Position numbers and translations under genes: made by a program. Of a stretch of DNA of 40,536 nt, positions 31,844-40,536 are shown one piece after another. Origin of the DNA: Streptomyces sp. SID3343 (lineage in GTDB: Bacteria; Actinomycetota; Actinomycetes; Streptomycetales; Streptomycetaceae). The DNA lies in NCBI RefSeq assembly GCF_009865215.1, contig NZ_WWJX01001371.1, positions 1 to 40,536 on the forward strand, read 5' to 3'. Every line of letters starts with the position of its first letter. The stretch's first letter is position 1. The notes below the pieces were generated by a model. That model ran no database searches. It was given only the letters and a program-made list of their open reading frames with translations, and was not told where the DNA came from.

Positions 31844-32014
31844 ATGATTCCGCTGCTTATCGTGCTTCTGCTCGCATTGATCCTGTTCGGTGCAGGGTTC
31901 GCCCTCAAGATCCTGTGGTGGCTCGCCGTCATAGTGCTCGTGGTCTGGGTCCTCGGATTCGTGTTCCGTGGTGCCGGCACGGGTGGTCGTCGTGGGCGTT
32001 GGTACCGCTGGTGA
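31844..32014 (+). CDS. Small hydrophobic membrane protein (DUF5670-like)
   Basis: A 56-residue protein with two membrane segments (IPLLIVLLLALILFGAGFAL and WLAVIVLVVWVLGFV) and a basic Gly/Arg/Trp tail. ATG 31844 follows GGAGGTGG with a 6-nt spacer; the frame upstream is open to 31775 but has no site. Short proteins of this pattern are common in actinobacteria and are usually linked with general stress response; function unknown. A perfect terminator follows. Confidence 0.82.
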   Translation: MIPLLIVLLLALILFGAGFALKILWWLAVIVLVVWVLGFVFRGAGTGGRRGRWYRW

Positions 32015-32040
32015 CCTGACGCGCGATCGAACCACCGGAA

Positions 32041-32069
32041 GCGGGGCCCGCCGAAACGGCGGGCCCCGC
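32041..32069 (+). terminator. Strong terminator
   Basis: Perfect 13-bp arms GCGGGGCCCGCCG (32041-32053) and CGGCGGGCCCCGC (32057-32069) with loop AAA, 27 bp after the small hydrophobic protein. Confidence 0.85.
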
Positions 32070-32301
32070 AGCCGCGTTCGGATCCGGACACAGGAGCCGA
32101 GAAGCGATCGGGCACCCGGCCGGGCGTCCGAGCCGGGGCCGGCCGGGGGAAACGATCCGACAGGGCGCTCGGGGGCTCGGTCCGGCGGGCGGCAGGGAGT
32201 ACGTTGGTGGTACCGAGGGCACCTCGTATGCCGCCACCCACGGCGGTGTCGTCTGCGGCGATCCCAACCCCGCGCATCAGATCGACCAGAGGATCAAACC
32301 C

Positions 32302-32580
32302 ATGTACTCACAGCACTCGATCGCCGGCCATCGCCGGAGTTCCCGACCCGAGACGACCGTGGAGATGACCTACGGTCTCGCCTGCACGATGTGCGGCCGC
32401 GACTTGCGCCCGACCGAGGAAAAACCCGGCCACGACGCGGTTCCGGTGGGTCGGGTCGACGACCGGCAGACCTTCGCGTGCCGTGGAGTGTGTGCCCGAC
32501 TCGGCAGCGGCTCGGCCGACGGTCTCGCCGAGGAGCCGGTACCGCTGGCCGACCGGCTGGCGGCCTTCGCCCAGGTATAG
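32302..32580 (+). CDS. Small protein with a possible zinc-binding Cys motif
   Basis: A 92-residue protein; not recognised. ATG 32302 follows GAGGATC at about 10 nt. Two Cys pairs, CTMCGRDL near residues 28-35 and FACRGVCARL near 58-67, could hold one zinc ion (CxxC...CxxxC). The rest is polar with an acidic C-terminal part. It lies between the small hydrophobic protein and the Ku gene, on the opposite strand to Ku; no link to repair is shown. Confidence 0.65.
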   Translation: MYSQHSIAGHRRSSRPETTVEMTYGLACTMCGRDLRPTEEKPGHDAVPVGRVDDRQTFACRGVCARLGSGSADGLAEEPVPLADRLAAFAQV

Positions 32581-32614
32581 CCGGGCATCACGGATCCCTA
32601 CCGATCGACGCCGG

Positions 32615-33577
32615 TCAGGCGCTCGTCCGCTTGCGGGCGGGCTTGCCCTCGGCAGTCTTCTTCGCCGCCGTACTCTTCCCGGCCGAGCTCTTCTTCGCCG
32701 CCGACTTCTTGGCCGCCGTCTTCGACGCGGTCTTCTTCCCGCTTCCCGCTCCGGCCTCTCCCGTCTCGCCCCTCGCCGAGCTTTTCCCGGCTCCGGGCTT
32801 CTTCGCGGCCTTGACACTCGCGGTCAGGGCCGCCATCAGGTCCACCACGTTGTCGGGCGCCTTCGAGTCGTCGCCCTCGTCCGACTCGGCGGGGGCGCTG
32901 CCGTCGAGGCGGGCGGCGACCAGCGAGTCGAGGGCCACCTTGTAGTCGTCGTGCAAGGTGTGGAAGTCGAAGTCCTCGCTCAGCGTGTCCATCAACGACG
33001 TCGCCATCTTCAGCTCCTGCGGCCGGATGTCGAACTTGCCCTCGGGGGCCAGGCCCTTGGGCGCTCGTACCTCGTCCGGCCACAGCATCGTCTGCAGGAT
33101 CAAAATGTCGTCGTGCACGCGCAGCAGCGCCAGGCTCTCGCGGGTGCGCAGCGTGATCTTGGTGACCGCGGACTTGCCGGACTTGACCAGCGCCTCGCGC
33201 AGCAGCACATACGGCTTGGCCGCGCTCGGCGTCGCGGTCTGGAGGTAGTACGCCTTCGAGAGCATCAGCGGGTCGATCTCGTCGACGTCCACGAACGCCA
33301 GCACGTCGATGATCTTCTTGCTGGGCAGCGGCAACTCGGCCATGTCCTCGTCGGTGAGCACCGCCTGTCGACCGTCGGGGGACTCGTACGCCTTCGCGAT
33401 CTCCTTGTACGGGACCTCGCGCTCCTCCAGCTCGCAGTACCGCTTGAGCCGGATCCGGCCGCCGTCCTTCTCGTGCACCTGGTGCAGGTGGACGCCGTGC
33501 TCCTCGGTCGCGGGAAACAGTTGGACCGGGATGCTCACCAGTCCGAACGTGATCGCGCCTTTCCAGCTGCTGCGCAT
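32615..33577 (-). CDS. ku: Ku, DNA end-binding protein of non-homologous end joining
   Basis: A 320-residue Ku homologue. The start MRSSWKGAITFGLVSIPVQLF is the standard opening, seen here as WKGAITFGLVSIPVQLFPA, followed by YKEIAKAYE, EIDPLMLSKAYYL and ITLRTRESLALLRVH, making the core beta-barrel ring (about residues 1-230). From about 265 on there is a long Lys/Ala/Ser-rich tail, common in streptomycete Ku and likely to bind DNA. Ku homodimers bind broken ends and recruit LigD. It is divergent from a LigD-type polymerase gene with a 58-bp gap, so the two are likely coordinated. Confidence 0.96.
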   Translation of the reverse strand: MRSSWKGAITFGLVSIPVQLFPATEEHGVHLHQVHEKDGGRIRLKRYCELEEREVPYKEIAKAYESPDGRQAVLTDEDMAELPLPSKKIIDVLAFVDVDEIDPLMLSKAYYLQTATPSAAKPYVLLREALVKSGKSAVTKITLRTRESLALLRVHDDILILQTMLWPDEVRAPKGLAPEGKFDIRPQELKMATSLMDTLSEDFDFHTLHDDYKVALDSLVAARLDGSAPAESDEGDDSKAPDNVVDLMAALTASVKAAKKPGAGKSSARGETGEAGAGSGKKTASKTAAKKSAAKKSSAGKSTAAKKTAEGKPARKRTSA

Positions 33578-33635
33578 CGGGGCCCACTTTCGAGGGGTTT
33601 TGCATCGATATGTGACGCGGGGGGACCTTCACGGT

Positions 33636-34520
33636 ATGCCGGAGCGCATCAGCACGACAGTCGACGGACACCGCCTCGCCCTCACCCACCTGGACAAGGT
33701 GTGGTGGCCCGAGACCGGCTACACCAAGGGCCAGGCACTCGACTACTACGCCCGGGTCGCCCCCGTACTGCTGCCGCACGTCAGCGGTCGGCCCGTGTCC
33801 TTCATCCGGTTTCCGCACGGCGTGGGCGACACGCGCTTCTACAACAAGCACCTGCCGGCCGGTACGCCCGCCTGGGTGAGCACGATCGAGGTGGTCGGCA
33901 AGGGCGAGACCCGCCGCCAAGTCGACGTGAACTCGCTCGCGACGCTGATGTGGGCGGCCAACCTCTCCGCGATCGAGATGCACGTCCCCCAGTGGCGCAC
34001 CGACCCCGAAGGCCACGACCGCCTCGTGCTCGACCTGGACCCCGGACCCGGCGCGGGACTGCGCGAATGCCGCGAGGTCGCGGTACTCGCACGCGACCTG
34101 CTCGCCCGGGACGGCCTGACGTGTGTGGTCAAGACGTCGGGCAGCAAGGGCCTGCACCTGTACGCGGCGATCGAGCCGGCCTCGAACAAGGCGGTGAGCG
34201 GCTACGCGAAGGCGCTCGCGGTACGCCTGGAAGCCGAACACCCCGCACTGGTCGTGCACCGGATGGCCAAGGAACTGCGCGCCGACCACGTGTTCGTGGA
34301 CTGGAGCCAGAACTCCACCGCGAAGACCACCGCCGCCCCCTACACCCTGCGGGCGCAGCCCGAGCCGACCGTGTCGACGCCGGTGACCTGGGCCGAGATC
34401 GAATCCGACACCGAACTGAACTTCGGCCCGGACGACGTACTCACCCGCATCGAACGCGAGGGCGACCTACTGGCCGCCCTCCTGGACCCCGACACCACCG
34501 GCCGCCTACCCGACGACTGA
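33636..34520 (+). CDS. ligD: Stand-alone LigD-type polymerase/primase domain
   Basis: A 294-residue archaeo-eukaryotic-primase-type polymerase. ATG 33636 follows a GGGGGGA tract. Opening VDGHRLALTHLDKVWWPETGYTKG is typical of the LigD polymerase domain, quoted here as LTHLDKVWWPETGYTKGQAL. Catalytic Asp133 and Asp135 are in VLDLDPG, the template/nucleotide motif is SGSKGLH (168-174), and VDWSQN is near 225-231. It adds (ribo)nucleotides at ends held by Ku. In many bacteria this domain is fused with ligase and nuclease; here it is alone, with the ligase as a separate convergent gene 22 bp downstream. No nuclease (3'-phosphoesterase) domain is in the window. Confidence 0.94.
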   Translation: MPERISTTVDGHRLALTHLDKVWWPETGYTKGQALDYYARVAPVLLPHVSGRPVSFIRFPHGVGDTRFYNKHLPAGTPAWVSTIEVVGKGETRRQVDVNSLATLMWAANLSAIEMHVPQWRTDPEGHDRLVLDLDPGPGAGLRECREVAVLARDLLARDGLTCVVKTSGSKGLHLYAAIEPASNKAVSGYAKALAVRLEAEHPALVVHRMAKELRADHVFVDWSQNSTAKTTAAPYTLRAQPEPTVSTPVTWAEIESDTELNFGPDDVLTRIEREGDLLAALLDPDTTGRLPDD

Positions 34521-34541
34521 CCGCCCGGGGGCCGGCCGGAC

Positions 34542-35501
34542 TCAAGCGAGATCCTCGCCCGCGAGGTCGGGGCGTAGGCGGTGCCAGGAGGGGTGGCGCA
34601 GTATTCCGGTACGGGTGCGCATCGCGTAGCGGACCTCGCCGACCAGGCGGGGGAGGGCCCAGCGGGCTGCCGGTTCGCGGGGCTCGGGGTCGAAGGGGCA
34701 CTCGTCGATCGCGGCGACCGCGAGGAGTTCGCCGATTCGCTCGCGTTCGTGGTCGGAGAAGCCTGTGCCCACGGCGCCGACATAGCGCAGGCCGCCCTCG
34801 TGCGGGATGCCCATGAGCAGGGCGCCCGGGAGGCCGGCGAGGCGGCCGTTGCCCGGGAGCCAGCCGCCGATGACCACGTCGACGGTCTGTACGTGGCGGA
34901 TCTTGACCCAGGTGGCCGATCGCTTCCCCGGCAGGTATGCCGAGTCGAGTCGCTTGCACACCAGGCCCTCCAACCCCGCCGCCCGGGTCGCCGCCAGTGC
35001 GGCCTCACCGTGCCCCACGATCGCGGTCGGTGTCGACCAGTGCGCGCTGTCCAGCGGCAGGCCCTCGAGGGCGGCGCGCCGCGCGGCGTACGGGTGGCCG
35101 ATCAGCGCCTCGCCGCCCAGGAACGGGACGTCGAACAGCATCAGGTGAGCCGGCGTCGTGTGCCGCATCCGGGCAGCCTCGGCGGGGTGGTCGGCCAGGC
35201 CCATCCGCTGCTGGAGGCGCTCGAAGTCGCTGTGCCCGTGTTCGTCCAGGGCGACGATCTCGCCGTCCAGGACCGCGGAGACCCCGCCGAGGGCGGTGCG
35301 CAGCGCGCGCAGCTCCGGGTAGGCCGCGGTGATGTCCATCCCCGACCGCGAGCGCAGCACGATCGTGCCGTTGCCCGGGAGGTACGCCAGGCAGCGCTGG
35401 CCGTCGAGCTTGGTCTCGTACGCCCACTCGTCGTCGTGGTCCGGGGGCGGGAGCGTGCCCGCGGTCGCGAGCATGGGCGAGTACACGGGGAGCGCGGCCA
35501 T
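34542..35501 (-). CDS. ATP-dependent DNA ligase (LigD ligase-domain type)
   Basis: A 319-residue ATP-dependent ligase. The nucleotidyl lysine is Lys31 in ETKLDGQR; other family motifs are SRSGMDIT, LDGEIVALDEHG, LEGLVCKRLDSAYLPGKRS and WVKIRHVQTVDVVIGGW, quoted here in part (WVKIRHVQTVDVVIGG), then the OB-fold C-terminus ending RHPSWHRLRPD. Length fits the isolated ligase core. It is convergent with the polymerase gene, forming with Ku a separate-subunit end-joining set. The Shine-Dalgarno before ATG 35501 is poor. Confidence 0.94.
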   Translation of the reverse strand: MAALPVYSPMLATAGTLPPPDHDDEWAYETKLDGQRCLAYLPGNGTIVLRSRSGMDITAAYPELRALRTALGGVSAVLDGEIVALDEHGHSDFERLQQRMGLADHPAEAARMRHTTPAHLMLFDVPFLGGEALIGHPYAARRAALEGLPLDSAHWSTPTAIVGHGEAALAATRAAGLEGLVCKRLDSAYLPGKRSATWVKIRHVQTVDVVIGGWLPGNGRLAGLPGALLMGIPHEGGLRYVGAVGTGFSDHERERIGELLAVAAIDECPFDPEPREPAARWALPRLVGEVRYAMRTRTGILRHPSWHRLRPDLAGEDLA

Positions 35502-35636
35502 GGGATGAACGTGGTCGCTCGCGCCGCGATGTATACGCCGCGACCGGCGTTGTCCCTCGTTCGGCCGGGCCGGGGGCCGGGGGCCGGTTCGGCAGGCCGC
35601 GCTTGTACGCCTGGGCCACCGCCGCCGCGCGGTTCG

Positions 35637-36827
35637 CTATCCGCGAGCCTCGTCCCGGACCACGCGGAAGGCGATGCCGGCGGCGGTCAGCCGCGAGATC
35701 AGGGCCTGGCCGAGCGCGGCGGCCGTGGTGGTCTGACCGGCGGTGAGCGGCAGGTCGTCGTGGGCCAGGGACAGCGCCGACTCGGCGAGCATCTTGGCTG
35801 TTTCGTCGTAGCCGGGATCGCCGCCGGCGACCTCCGTGACAACCCGTCGAGTCGGCGTCTCGGCGACGAACAGCACGCGAAACCACGCCTTCGCGCGGGC
35901 GGCGGGGGAGGGACCGGTGCCCGGTGGCCGCCGGGCGAGGAGGTGTTCGCGGGCCGGCGGAATCCGGGCCAGCGTGTACAGGGCACCCAGGCCCACGGCG
36001 CCGGCGAGCGCGACCGGCAGGTGCTTGACGGCCGCGTAGTGCCGGTAGGTGAAATCGGGGCCGTAGCGCTCCAGCGCGGCCGCCGAGCGCACGACGACCT
36101 GCGGGTCGATCGTGGGCAGCGGTACGGCCCACATCCGGGTCGTCCGGTCCAGGCGAGGCGGACCGCCGCCGATCCGCACCCGGCGACCGGTCGGCGCGGG
36201 CTCGATCGCCCGCCGGGCCCGATGCACCCGCTCGCCCTCGTGGGACCGGGAGAACGCGGTGAGCACCGAGTCGAACGTACCTCCCGAGGGCATGCCGCTC
36301 GCCCGGACGAAACCGTCGACTCGGATCGGCACGTCGCTCGGCAACAGCCCGACCGTGTACAGCACGCCGAGGTCGTGCGGGATCGAGTCGAACCCGCACG
36401 CGTGCACGAGACGTGCCCCGGTCTCGATCGCGCGCGCGTGCTGGTCCAGGTACACCCGGTCCACGAACTCCGGTTCACCGCACAGGTCCACGTAGTCCGT
36501 CCCCGCCTCCGCGCACGCCGCCACGAGCGGACCGCCGTAGCGGACGTAGGGGCCCACCGTGGTCGCCACCACCCGGGACGCGGCGGCGATCTCGCGCAGA
36601 GCGGCCGGGTCGTCGGCCTCCACGCACAGCAGCGCGAGCTTCGCGCACCCCGGGTCGATCGCCGCCAACCGCTCGCGCAACGCCCGCAGCTTGTCGAGGT
36701 TGCGGCCCGCGAGGGCCCAGCGCGTGTCGGCCGGCGCGTTGCGGGCCAGATAGGCGGCGGTCAGCTCGCCGGTGAACCCGGTCGCGCCGAACAGGACGAT
36801 GTCATACAACCGGGTATCGGACGGCAT
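35637..36827 (-). CDS. Saccharopine dehydrogenase-like NAD(P)-binding protein
   Basis: A 396-residue Rossmann protein. ATG 36827 opens SDTRLYDIVLFGATGFTGELTAAYLA, quoted as YDIVLFGATGFTGEL, where GATGFTG is the nucleotide motif. Further blocks are VATTVGPYVRYGGPLVAACA, YVDLCGEPEFVD and ACGFDSIPHDLGV. This group includes mycobacterial trans-acting enoyl reductases and saccharopine-reductase-like membrane-associated proteins; true lysine-pathway enzymes differ. A hydrophobic stretch near residue 280 (VALAGAVGLGALYTLARI) may touch the membrane. It is not in an operon with its neighbours; substrate unknown. Confidence 0.9.
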   Translation of the reverse strand: MPSDTRLYDIVLFGATGFTGELTAAYLARNAPADTRWALAGRNLDKLRALRERLAAIDPGCAKLALLCVEADDPAALREIAAASRVVATTVGPYVRYGGPLVAACAEAGTDYVDLCGEPEFVDRVYLDQHARAIETGARLVHACGFDSIPHDLGVLYTVGLLPSDVPIRVDGFVRASGMPSGGTFDSVLTAFSRSHEGERVHRARRAIEPAPTGRRVRIGGGPPRLDRTTRMWAVPLPTIDPQVVVRSAAALERYGPDFTYRHYAAVKHLPVALAGAVGLGALYTLARIPPAREHLLARRPPGTGPSPAARAKAWFRVLFVAETPTRRVVTEVAGGDPGYDETAKMLAESALSLAHDDLPLTAGQTTTAAALGQALISRLTAAGIAFRVVRDEARG

Positions 36828-36932
36828 GCCCCGAGGTTTCCGCAGTAGCCCCCGGCACCGCAAGATGCCGTACGGGTCACAACCGGCGCCCGCGTTCGGG
36901 GCGCGTCGCCGCTCCCGGCGCGCCCCGAGTCG

Positions 36933-39900
36933 TCACCGGCTCAGCAACGCCGCGATCGTCGACCCGGACGCCTCCCGGTCCCACGTCGAGTCGTTCCCGG
37001 CCAGCGCCGCGAACACCCGGTCCCAGGCTTCCTGTTCGACGCCCAGACGGGTCGTGGCCAGGGAGGCGATCTCCTCGGCGGCCTCGATCCCGGCGAGCCG
37101 AATCGCGTCCGGTACCTCGATGCGGTGCACGGCTTCGGCGACCCAGTTCAGGACCGTGCCCGCGCCGCGTGCCTCGTGTACGAGATCACGGCCGGTCAGC
37201 AGTTCGGCCTCGACGGCCCGGTCCACGAACCGGTACCAGTCCACGTCGCCGAGCGCGGCGTGGCCGTGCGCGACGGCCGCGCGCGCGTGCGCCGCGCTGC
37301 GCAAGCCCGCCTCCCGGGCGATCGTGGGGTGCAACCGCCCCGGCTCCAAGGCGCGTGGCGGCGAGTCGGGGTGCGCGACCAGGCGATGCCATACCGCGGA
37401 CGGGAACGGCTCGCGGGCGTGCTCGGCCAGGAACGCGTCCCAATCGTGGGGGTGGCCCGCGGTGAGCAGGACGTCGGCGTAGTAGCCGCCGGTGCACCGG
37501 CGCAGCTTGACCAGCAGCTTGTCGAAGGTGCGTTCGCGGTCGATGCGCTCGGTCAACGTCGTTTCCGGGTCGGCCTGTCGCAGCGCCTTGACCACCACCC
37601 GGGCGGCCGTCGCACCGAGCCGACCCTGTTCGACCAGATCGGTGATCCGGTCGGCCCCGCCGTACCGCAACAGGCCGCGGATCGCGATCAGTTGCTCGGT
37701 CAGCGACGCCTTCTTGTGCAGCAACCGCACGGCGTGCTCGATCACCTCGACGTCGGCCGCCTCGATCCGTGCGCGCAACTCCGGCAGCGTGTCGGCGGAG
37801 ATCCGGACGTTGCGCAACAGATGTTCGCGCAGCACGGGATCCCACGCCAACAGGTCGCCGGGGCCCGACCCGGTCCGGCCCTGGGGGACTCGGGACAGGA
37901 TCACCCGGCGATAGGGCGCATCGAGGACGCGGTCGCACACCTGGTAGAGGGTCGCGTTGAGTTCGGGGTCGTCCAGGCGCAGGATGCGGGTTCGGGTGTC
38001 GCGGCTGCGGTCGGCCCACGCGACGGCGTGCAGCGCGGACCGATCCGGCGCGGCGAACGCGTAGTCGATCAGCGCGTTCGACTCCTCCCCGGAGTGATAT
38101 CCGACGAAATCCGCGAATGCCCACAGCGTCGAGAACGCGTCGGGGCCCAGCTCGGGCAGGAGCACCGCGAGCGCTTCGGGGCCCGCGAGCAGGAGCAATC
38201 GGCCTGCGGGCCACTGCCAACGGTACGGCTTGCTGCCGAAGCCCGCGGCCCGATCGAACCCGACCCGCTCGTGCGACGACACGGCGTCCCACGTGAGCGG
38301 CGCGGACGCGGCGGTTTCGGCAGCCTCGGTGGGTTCGGCAGTCTCGTGGGGTTCGTTGGGTTCGACGGGTTCGACGGGTTCGACCGGTTCGGTGATCCTG
38401 GACAAGAACGTGGGCAGCGGCTCGGATTGCGCGCCGGTGTACATCGCGGTCAACGCGCGCAGCCACAACTCCCGGTCGGTGCCCAGCCGTTGCGCGACCA
38501 GCGCTTCGGCGGCCGTGCGGATCCGGTCGCCGACGATCCGGTTGCGCCACGCGCTGGGCAACGGCAGCAGCGCCACCGTCGGCAGTGCGTCGAGCAGTTC
38601 GGTCGGGCCGAGGATGCCGTGGCGGTAGGCGGCCTCGGCCAGACCGTCGCCGCGGCCGTTCTCGCGGTGGTTGTCGCCCGTCCAACGCAGGAAGGAACTC
38701 GGCCGGGACGGAACAGGCCAGCGCTCGGACGGCGGGTATTCGTCCGGGCGTGGGGCGGGTGTGCCGGCCCGGACCGCCGCGAGCCGCTGCACCGTCACCT
38801 CCTCCAGGCTCGCGTTGTCGGCGAGCGCCGCGAGTACCTCCGGCTCGCCCCTGTCGATCAGGTCGTTGGCGACGACCTCGTCGAAGACCCGTCGCCCGAG
38901 CGCCACTCGCGGTTGTGTCGACGCGCTCGCGAAGCACGCCTCGTAGACCCAGCTCGGATACTCGTAGCCCGGGGCATTGCCGACCCACACGTCGACGAGC
39001 GACGCAAGCACCGCCGGGTCGGCGGGCACCGGTATCTCCACCGGCGCGCCGCTCGCCGATCCGGCGGACTCCGCCACCGCACGCACGAAGTCGGCCGCGG
39101 ACAGCTTCGTACGCTCGTCGGGCAAGATCTCGGCGCGCTTGGTCGGCTTGGCGGTGGTCGGCGGCGCCTCGACCGGTTCCTCGGTCGCCGAAGCGGCCTC
39201 GCGCAGCGCCTGTTCGAGCGCGGCGGCGGCGTCGCGGGCGAGTTCCTCGGCGGCCGGAGGCGGTCCGGCGGCCTGCGCCGCGATGGTGATCAGCTCGGCG
39301 AGCGACGCCTCGAACGTGTCGATCAGGCCCAGCGCGATTGCGAACGCCTCGGCGTGGCCCGCGAGGTGAGTACGCGTCAGCTCGGCGAGCCGGATCCGCA
39401 TCGGGGCGAGTACCGCGTCCTGGTCGAACCCGGTGGTGCCCGAGACCACGTCGCGCGCGGGATACGCGACGTCGACGAGCAGGGTCGGGTCGAGCACGCC
39501 GTGCGCGACCGCCTCGTTCGCCCACGACCCGGCTCGGCCGAAGCCCTCCGTGCGCAGCCATTCGGCCGGGTCGATGTCGACGGCGATGCGGTGGTGGCCC
39601 CGGAAGGAGTTGATCATCGCCAGCCGCAGCGACGTGCGGTCCTCGTCGGTGGCGTCCTCGTGCCGGAGCAGGTCGTCGATCGCCTCCGTCGCGAAGCGGG
39701 ACTCCCGGTGGGCGCTCATCAGGAGCGGGAAGTCGTGCGCGTACGGCTCGTGCACGAGGTCGCGCACGGTGGTGCGGCTGGTCCGGGTCTGGAACAGCTT
39801 CGGCAGGGTCGCCGGATCCTCGTACGGTTCGCCGCTCGCGCGCAGGTCGGCCGGGCCCGTCCCGGACTTCAGCGCGGCCTCGATCCGGTTGCGGATCTGG

Positions 39901-40536
39901 GTCGCGGTGCCGGTACCGGACGCCGCCAGGAGCGCGCGCACGGCGTCGGGGCCGTTGCGCTCCCACACGCGCACGTACGCGTACTGCTGGGCGGTCTTGC
40001 GGCAGCCGAACCGCAGTGCGCACGCCACGAGTTCCGGATCGCCGCTGACCAACAGCGGGGCCAGCGTGCGGCGGTCGGCGTTGCGCAGCAGCTGTGAGTC
40101 GGAGTTCTGCAGCAGTTCCGCGCGCAGGTCCGCGTCGAGCGGTTCGCGCGCGGCGATCGTCCGGCGCAACGACGGGGTCGAGCGAACGTTGCGATAGGCG
40201 GCCGCGTCGACGGCCGGGAGTTGCTTGGCGACCAGCCGGGCGAGATCGCGGATGTCCAGGCCGGCGTTGCGCGCGACGGCCACCCACGCGCGCTCGTCGG
40301 TCGAGCCGATCGCGGCGTCGTGCACGGCGGCGGGCAGGCCGCCGCCGGAGAGCAGGTCGTGCACGAGCGCGTCCGGCAGGCCGGGGAGCAGGTCGCGCAG
40401 GTCGTCGGGGTCGGTCGCGGTGAGCAGGAAGCGGTACGGCTTGGTCAGCGTCGGCGGCGGGCCGCCGGGCTTGTCGGGGGTCGCGGTGACGGTGCCGTCG
40501 GCGATCGCGGTGAGCAGCGACGGGAGCGTGCCGCGG
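36933..40536 (-). CDS. Very large unrecognised protein, 5' end beyond the window
   Basis: The reverse-strand frame is open from the window edge (first full codon ends at 40535) to the stop at 36933, giving at least 1200 residues, so the start is outside. The sequence is soluble, rich in helices and Leu/Ala, and has HEAT-like alternation (for example VACALRFGCRKTAQQYAYVR and LLRYGGADRITDLVEQGRLG). Two low-complexity linkers divide it: an Ala/Pro/Glu-rich one coded near 39130-39250, and one built from a 9-bp DNA repeat near 38345-38393 coding Val-Glu-Pro repeats. No catalytic motif or membrane segment was recognised. It may be a scaffold; I would not name a function. Confidence 0.85.
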   Translation of the reverse strand, partial: RGTLPSLLTAIADGTVTATPDKPGGPPPTLTKPYRFLLTATDPDDLRDLLPGLPDALVHDLLSGGGLPAAVHDAAIGSTDERAWVAVARNAGLDIRDLARLVAKQLPAVDAAAYRNVRSTPSLRRTIAAREPLDADLRAELLQNSDSQLLRNADRRTLAPLLVSGDPELVACALRFGCRKTAQQYAYVRVWERNGPDAVRALLAASGTGTATQIRNRIEAALKSGTGPADLRASGEPYEDPATLPKLFQTRTSRTTVRDLVHEPYAHDFPLLMSAHRESRFATEAIDDLLRHEDATDEDRTSLRLAMINSFRGHHRIAVDIDPAEWLRTEGFGRAGSWANEAVAHGVLDPTLLVDVAYPARDVVSGTTGFDQDAVLAPMRIRLAELTRTHLAGHAEAFAIALGLIDTFEASLAELITIAAQAAGPPPAAEELARDAAAALEQALREAASATEEPVEAPPTTAKPTKRAEILPDERTKLSAADFVRAVAESAGSASGAPVEIPVPADPAVLASLVDVWVGNAPGYEYPSWVYEACFASASTQPRVALGRRVFDEVVANDLIDRGEPEVLAALADNASLEEVTVQRLAAVRAGTPAPRPDEYPPSERWPVPSRPSSFLRWTGDNHRENGRGDGLAEAAYRHGILGPTELLDALPTVALLPLPSAWRNRIVGDRIRTAAEALVAQRLGTDRELWLRALTAMYTGAQSEPLPTFLSRITEPVEPVEPVEPNEPHETAEPTEAAETAASAPLTWDAVSSHERVGFDRAAGFGSKPYRWQWPAGRLLLLAGPEALAVLLPELGPDAFSTLWAFADFVGYHSGEESNALIDYAFAAPDRSALHAVAWADRSRDTRTRILRLDDPELNATLYQVCDRVLDAPYRRVILSRVPQGRTGSGPGDLLAWDPVLREHLLRNVRISADTLPELRARIEAADVEVIEHAVRLLHKKASLTEQLIAIRGLLRYGGADRITDLVEQGRLGATAARVVVKALRQADPETTLTERIDRERTFDKLLVKLRRCTGGYYADVLLTAGHPHDWDAFLAEHAREPFPSAVWHRLVAHPDSPPRALEPGRLHPTIAREAGLRSAAHARAAVAHGHAALGDVDWYRFVDRAVEAELLTGRDLVHEARGAGTVLNWVAEAVHRIEVPDAIRLAGIEAAEEIASLATTRLGVEQEAWDRVFAALAGNDSTWDREASGSTIAALLSR

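Noticed and set aside
34581..36848. Long forward frame opposite the ligase and saccharopine-like genes
   Set aside because: Shadow frame; the reverse-strand genes carry catalytic motifs such as KLDG and GATGFTG.
37125..40097. Forward frame of 990 codons opposite the giant protein
   Set aside because: Composition is that of an antisense shadow (Arg, Gly, Val and Gln rich). The reverse strand is open to the edge with protein-like composition.

Overview
The window is high-GC DNA of a streptomycete-like actinobacterium. Signs are the strong GC bias at third codon positions, GTG and TTG starts, a DUF574-type methyltransferase, a GAF-PP2C phosphatase, WXG-type proteins and a Ku/LigD-like end-joining locus. 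Genus and species cannot be fixed from the sequence. I saw no rRNA, tRNA, CRISPR array, insertion sequence or phage genes. It reads as a patchwork of small one- to three-gene modules, many of them a regulator divergent from its likely target.

Layout. 1-3011: a possible partial gene at the edge, then a TetR regulator divergent from an atypical SDR with two matching palindromic operators between them, then an unrecognised protein. 3012-6791: a co-directional UbiA/COQ2-type prenyltransferase, FAD monooxygenase and O-methyltransferase, looking like a small tailoring set for a prenylated aromatic compound. 7160-8560: GAF-PP2C phosphatase. 8728-12028: a translationally coupled three-gene unit (small helical WXG100-like protein, 725-residue protein with an N-terminal WxG domain, lipoprotein) resembling a type VII secretion substrate locus. 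12094-15692: zinc alcohol dehydrogenase and APC permease operon, divergent from an XRE-cupin regulator, with a pair of directly repeated operator-like sites. 15751-18427: an orphan two-HTH regulator, a long inverted repeat, and an Lrp regulator divergent from an EamA exporter.

18421-22407: lipoprotein, DUF574 methyltransferase, PPOX-fold protein, DUF1772 membrane protein and NmrA-like reductase. 22408-25035: a membrane-anchored protein preceded by a strong palindrome, and an MDR-type reductase. 25245-26714: an SDR with an N-terminal zinc knuckle. 26887-27908: PPOX/F420-type protein divergent from a MarR regulator across a near-perfect 47-bp operator. 28110-31714: SnoaL/epoxide-hydrolase-like protein, a second two-HTH regulator paralogous to the one at 15751, a GNAT acetyltransferase and a PLP decarboxylase. 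31844-35501: two small proteins and a split NHEJ set (Ku, LigD-type polymerase domain, ATP-dependent ligase). 35637-40536: a saccharopine-dehydrogenase-like reductase and the C-terminal 1200 residues of a very large unrecognised protein cut by the window edge.

A recurring feature is that several genes, mostly regulators, have a TAnnnT -10 box 6 or 7 nt before the start codon, which implies leaderless mRNAs. The least described parts are the WXG three-gene unit, the COQ2-like trio in what should be a menaquinone-using organism, and the paired two-HTH regulators.
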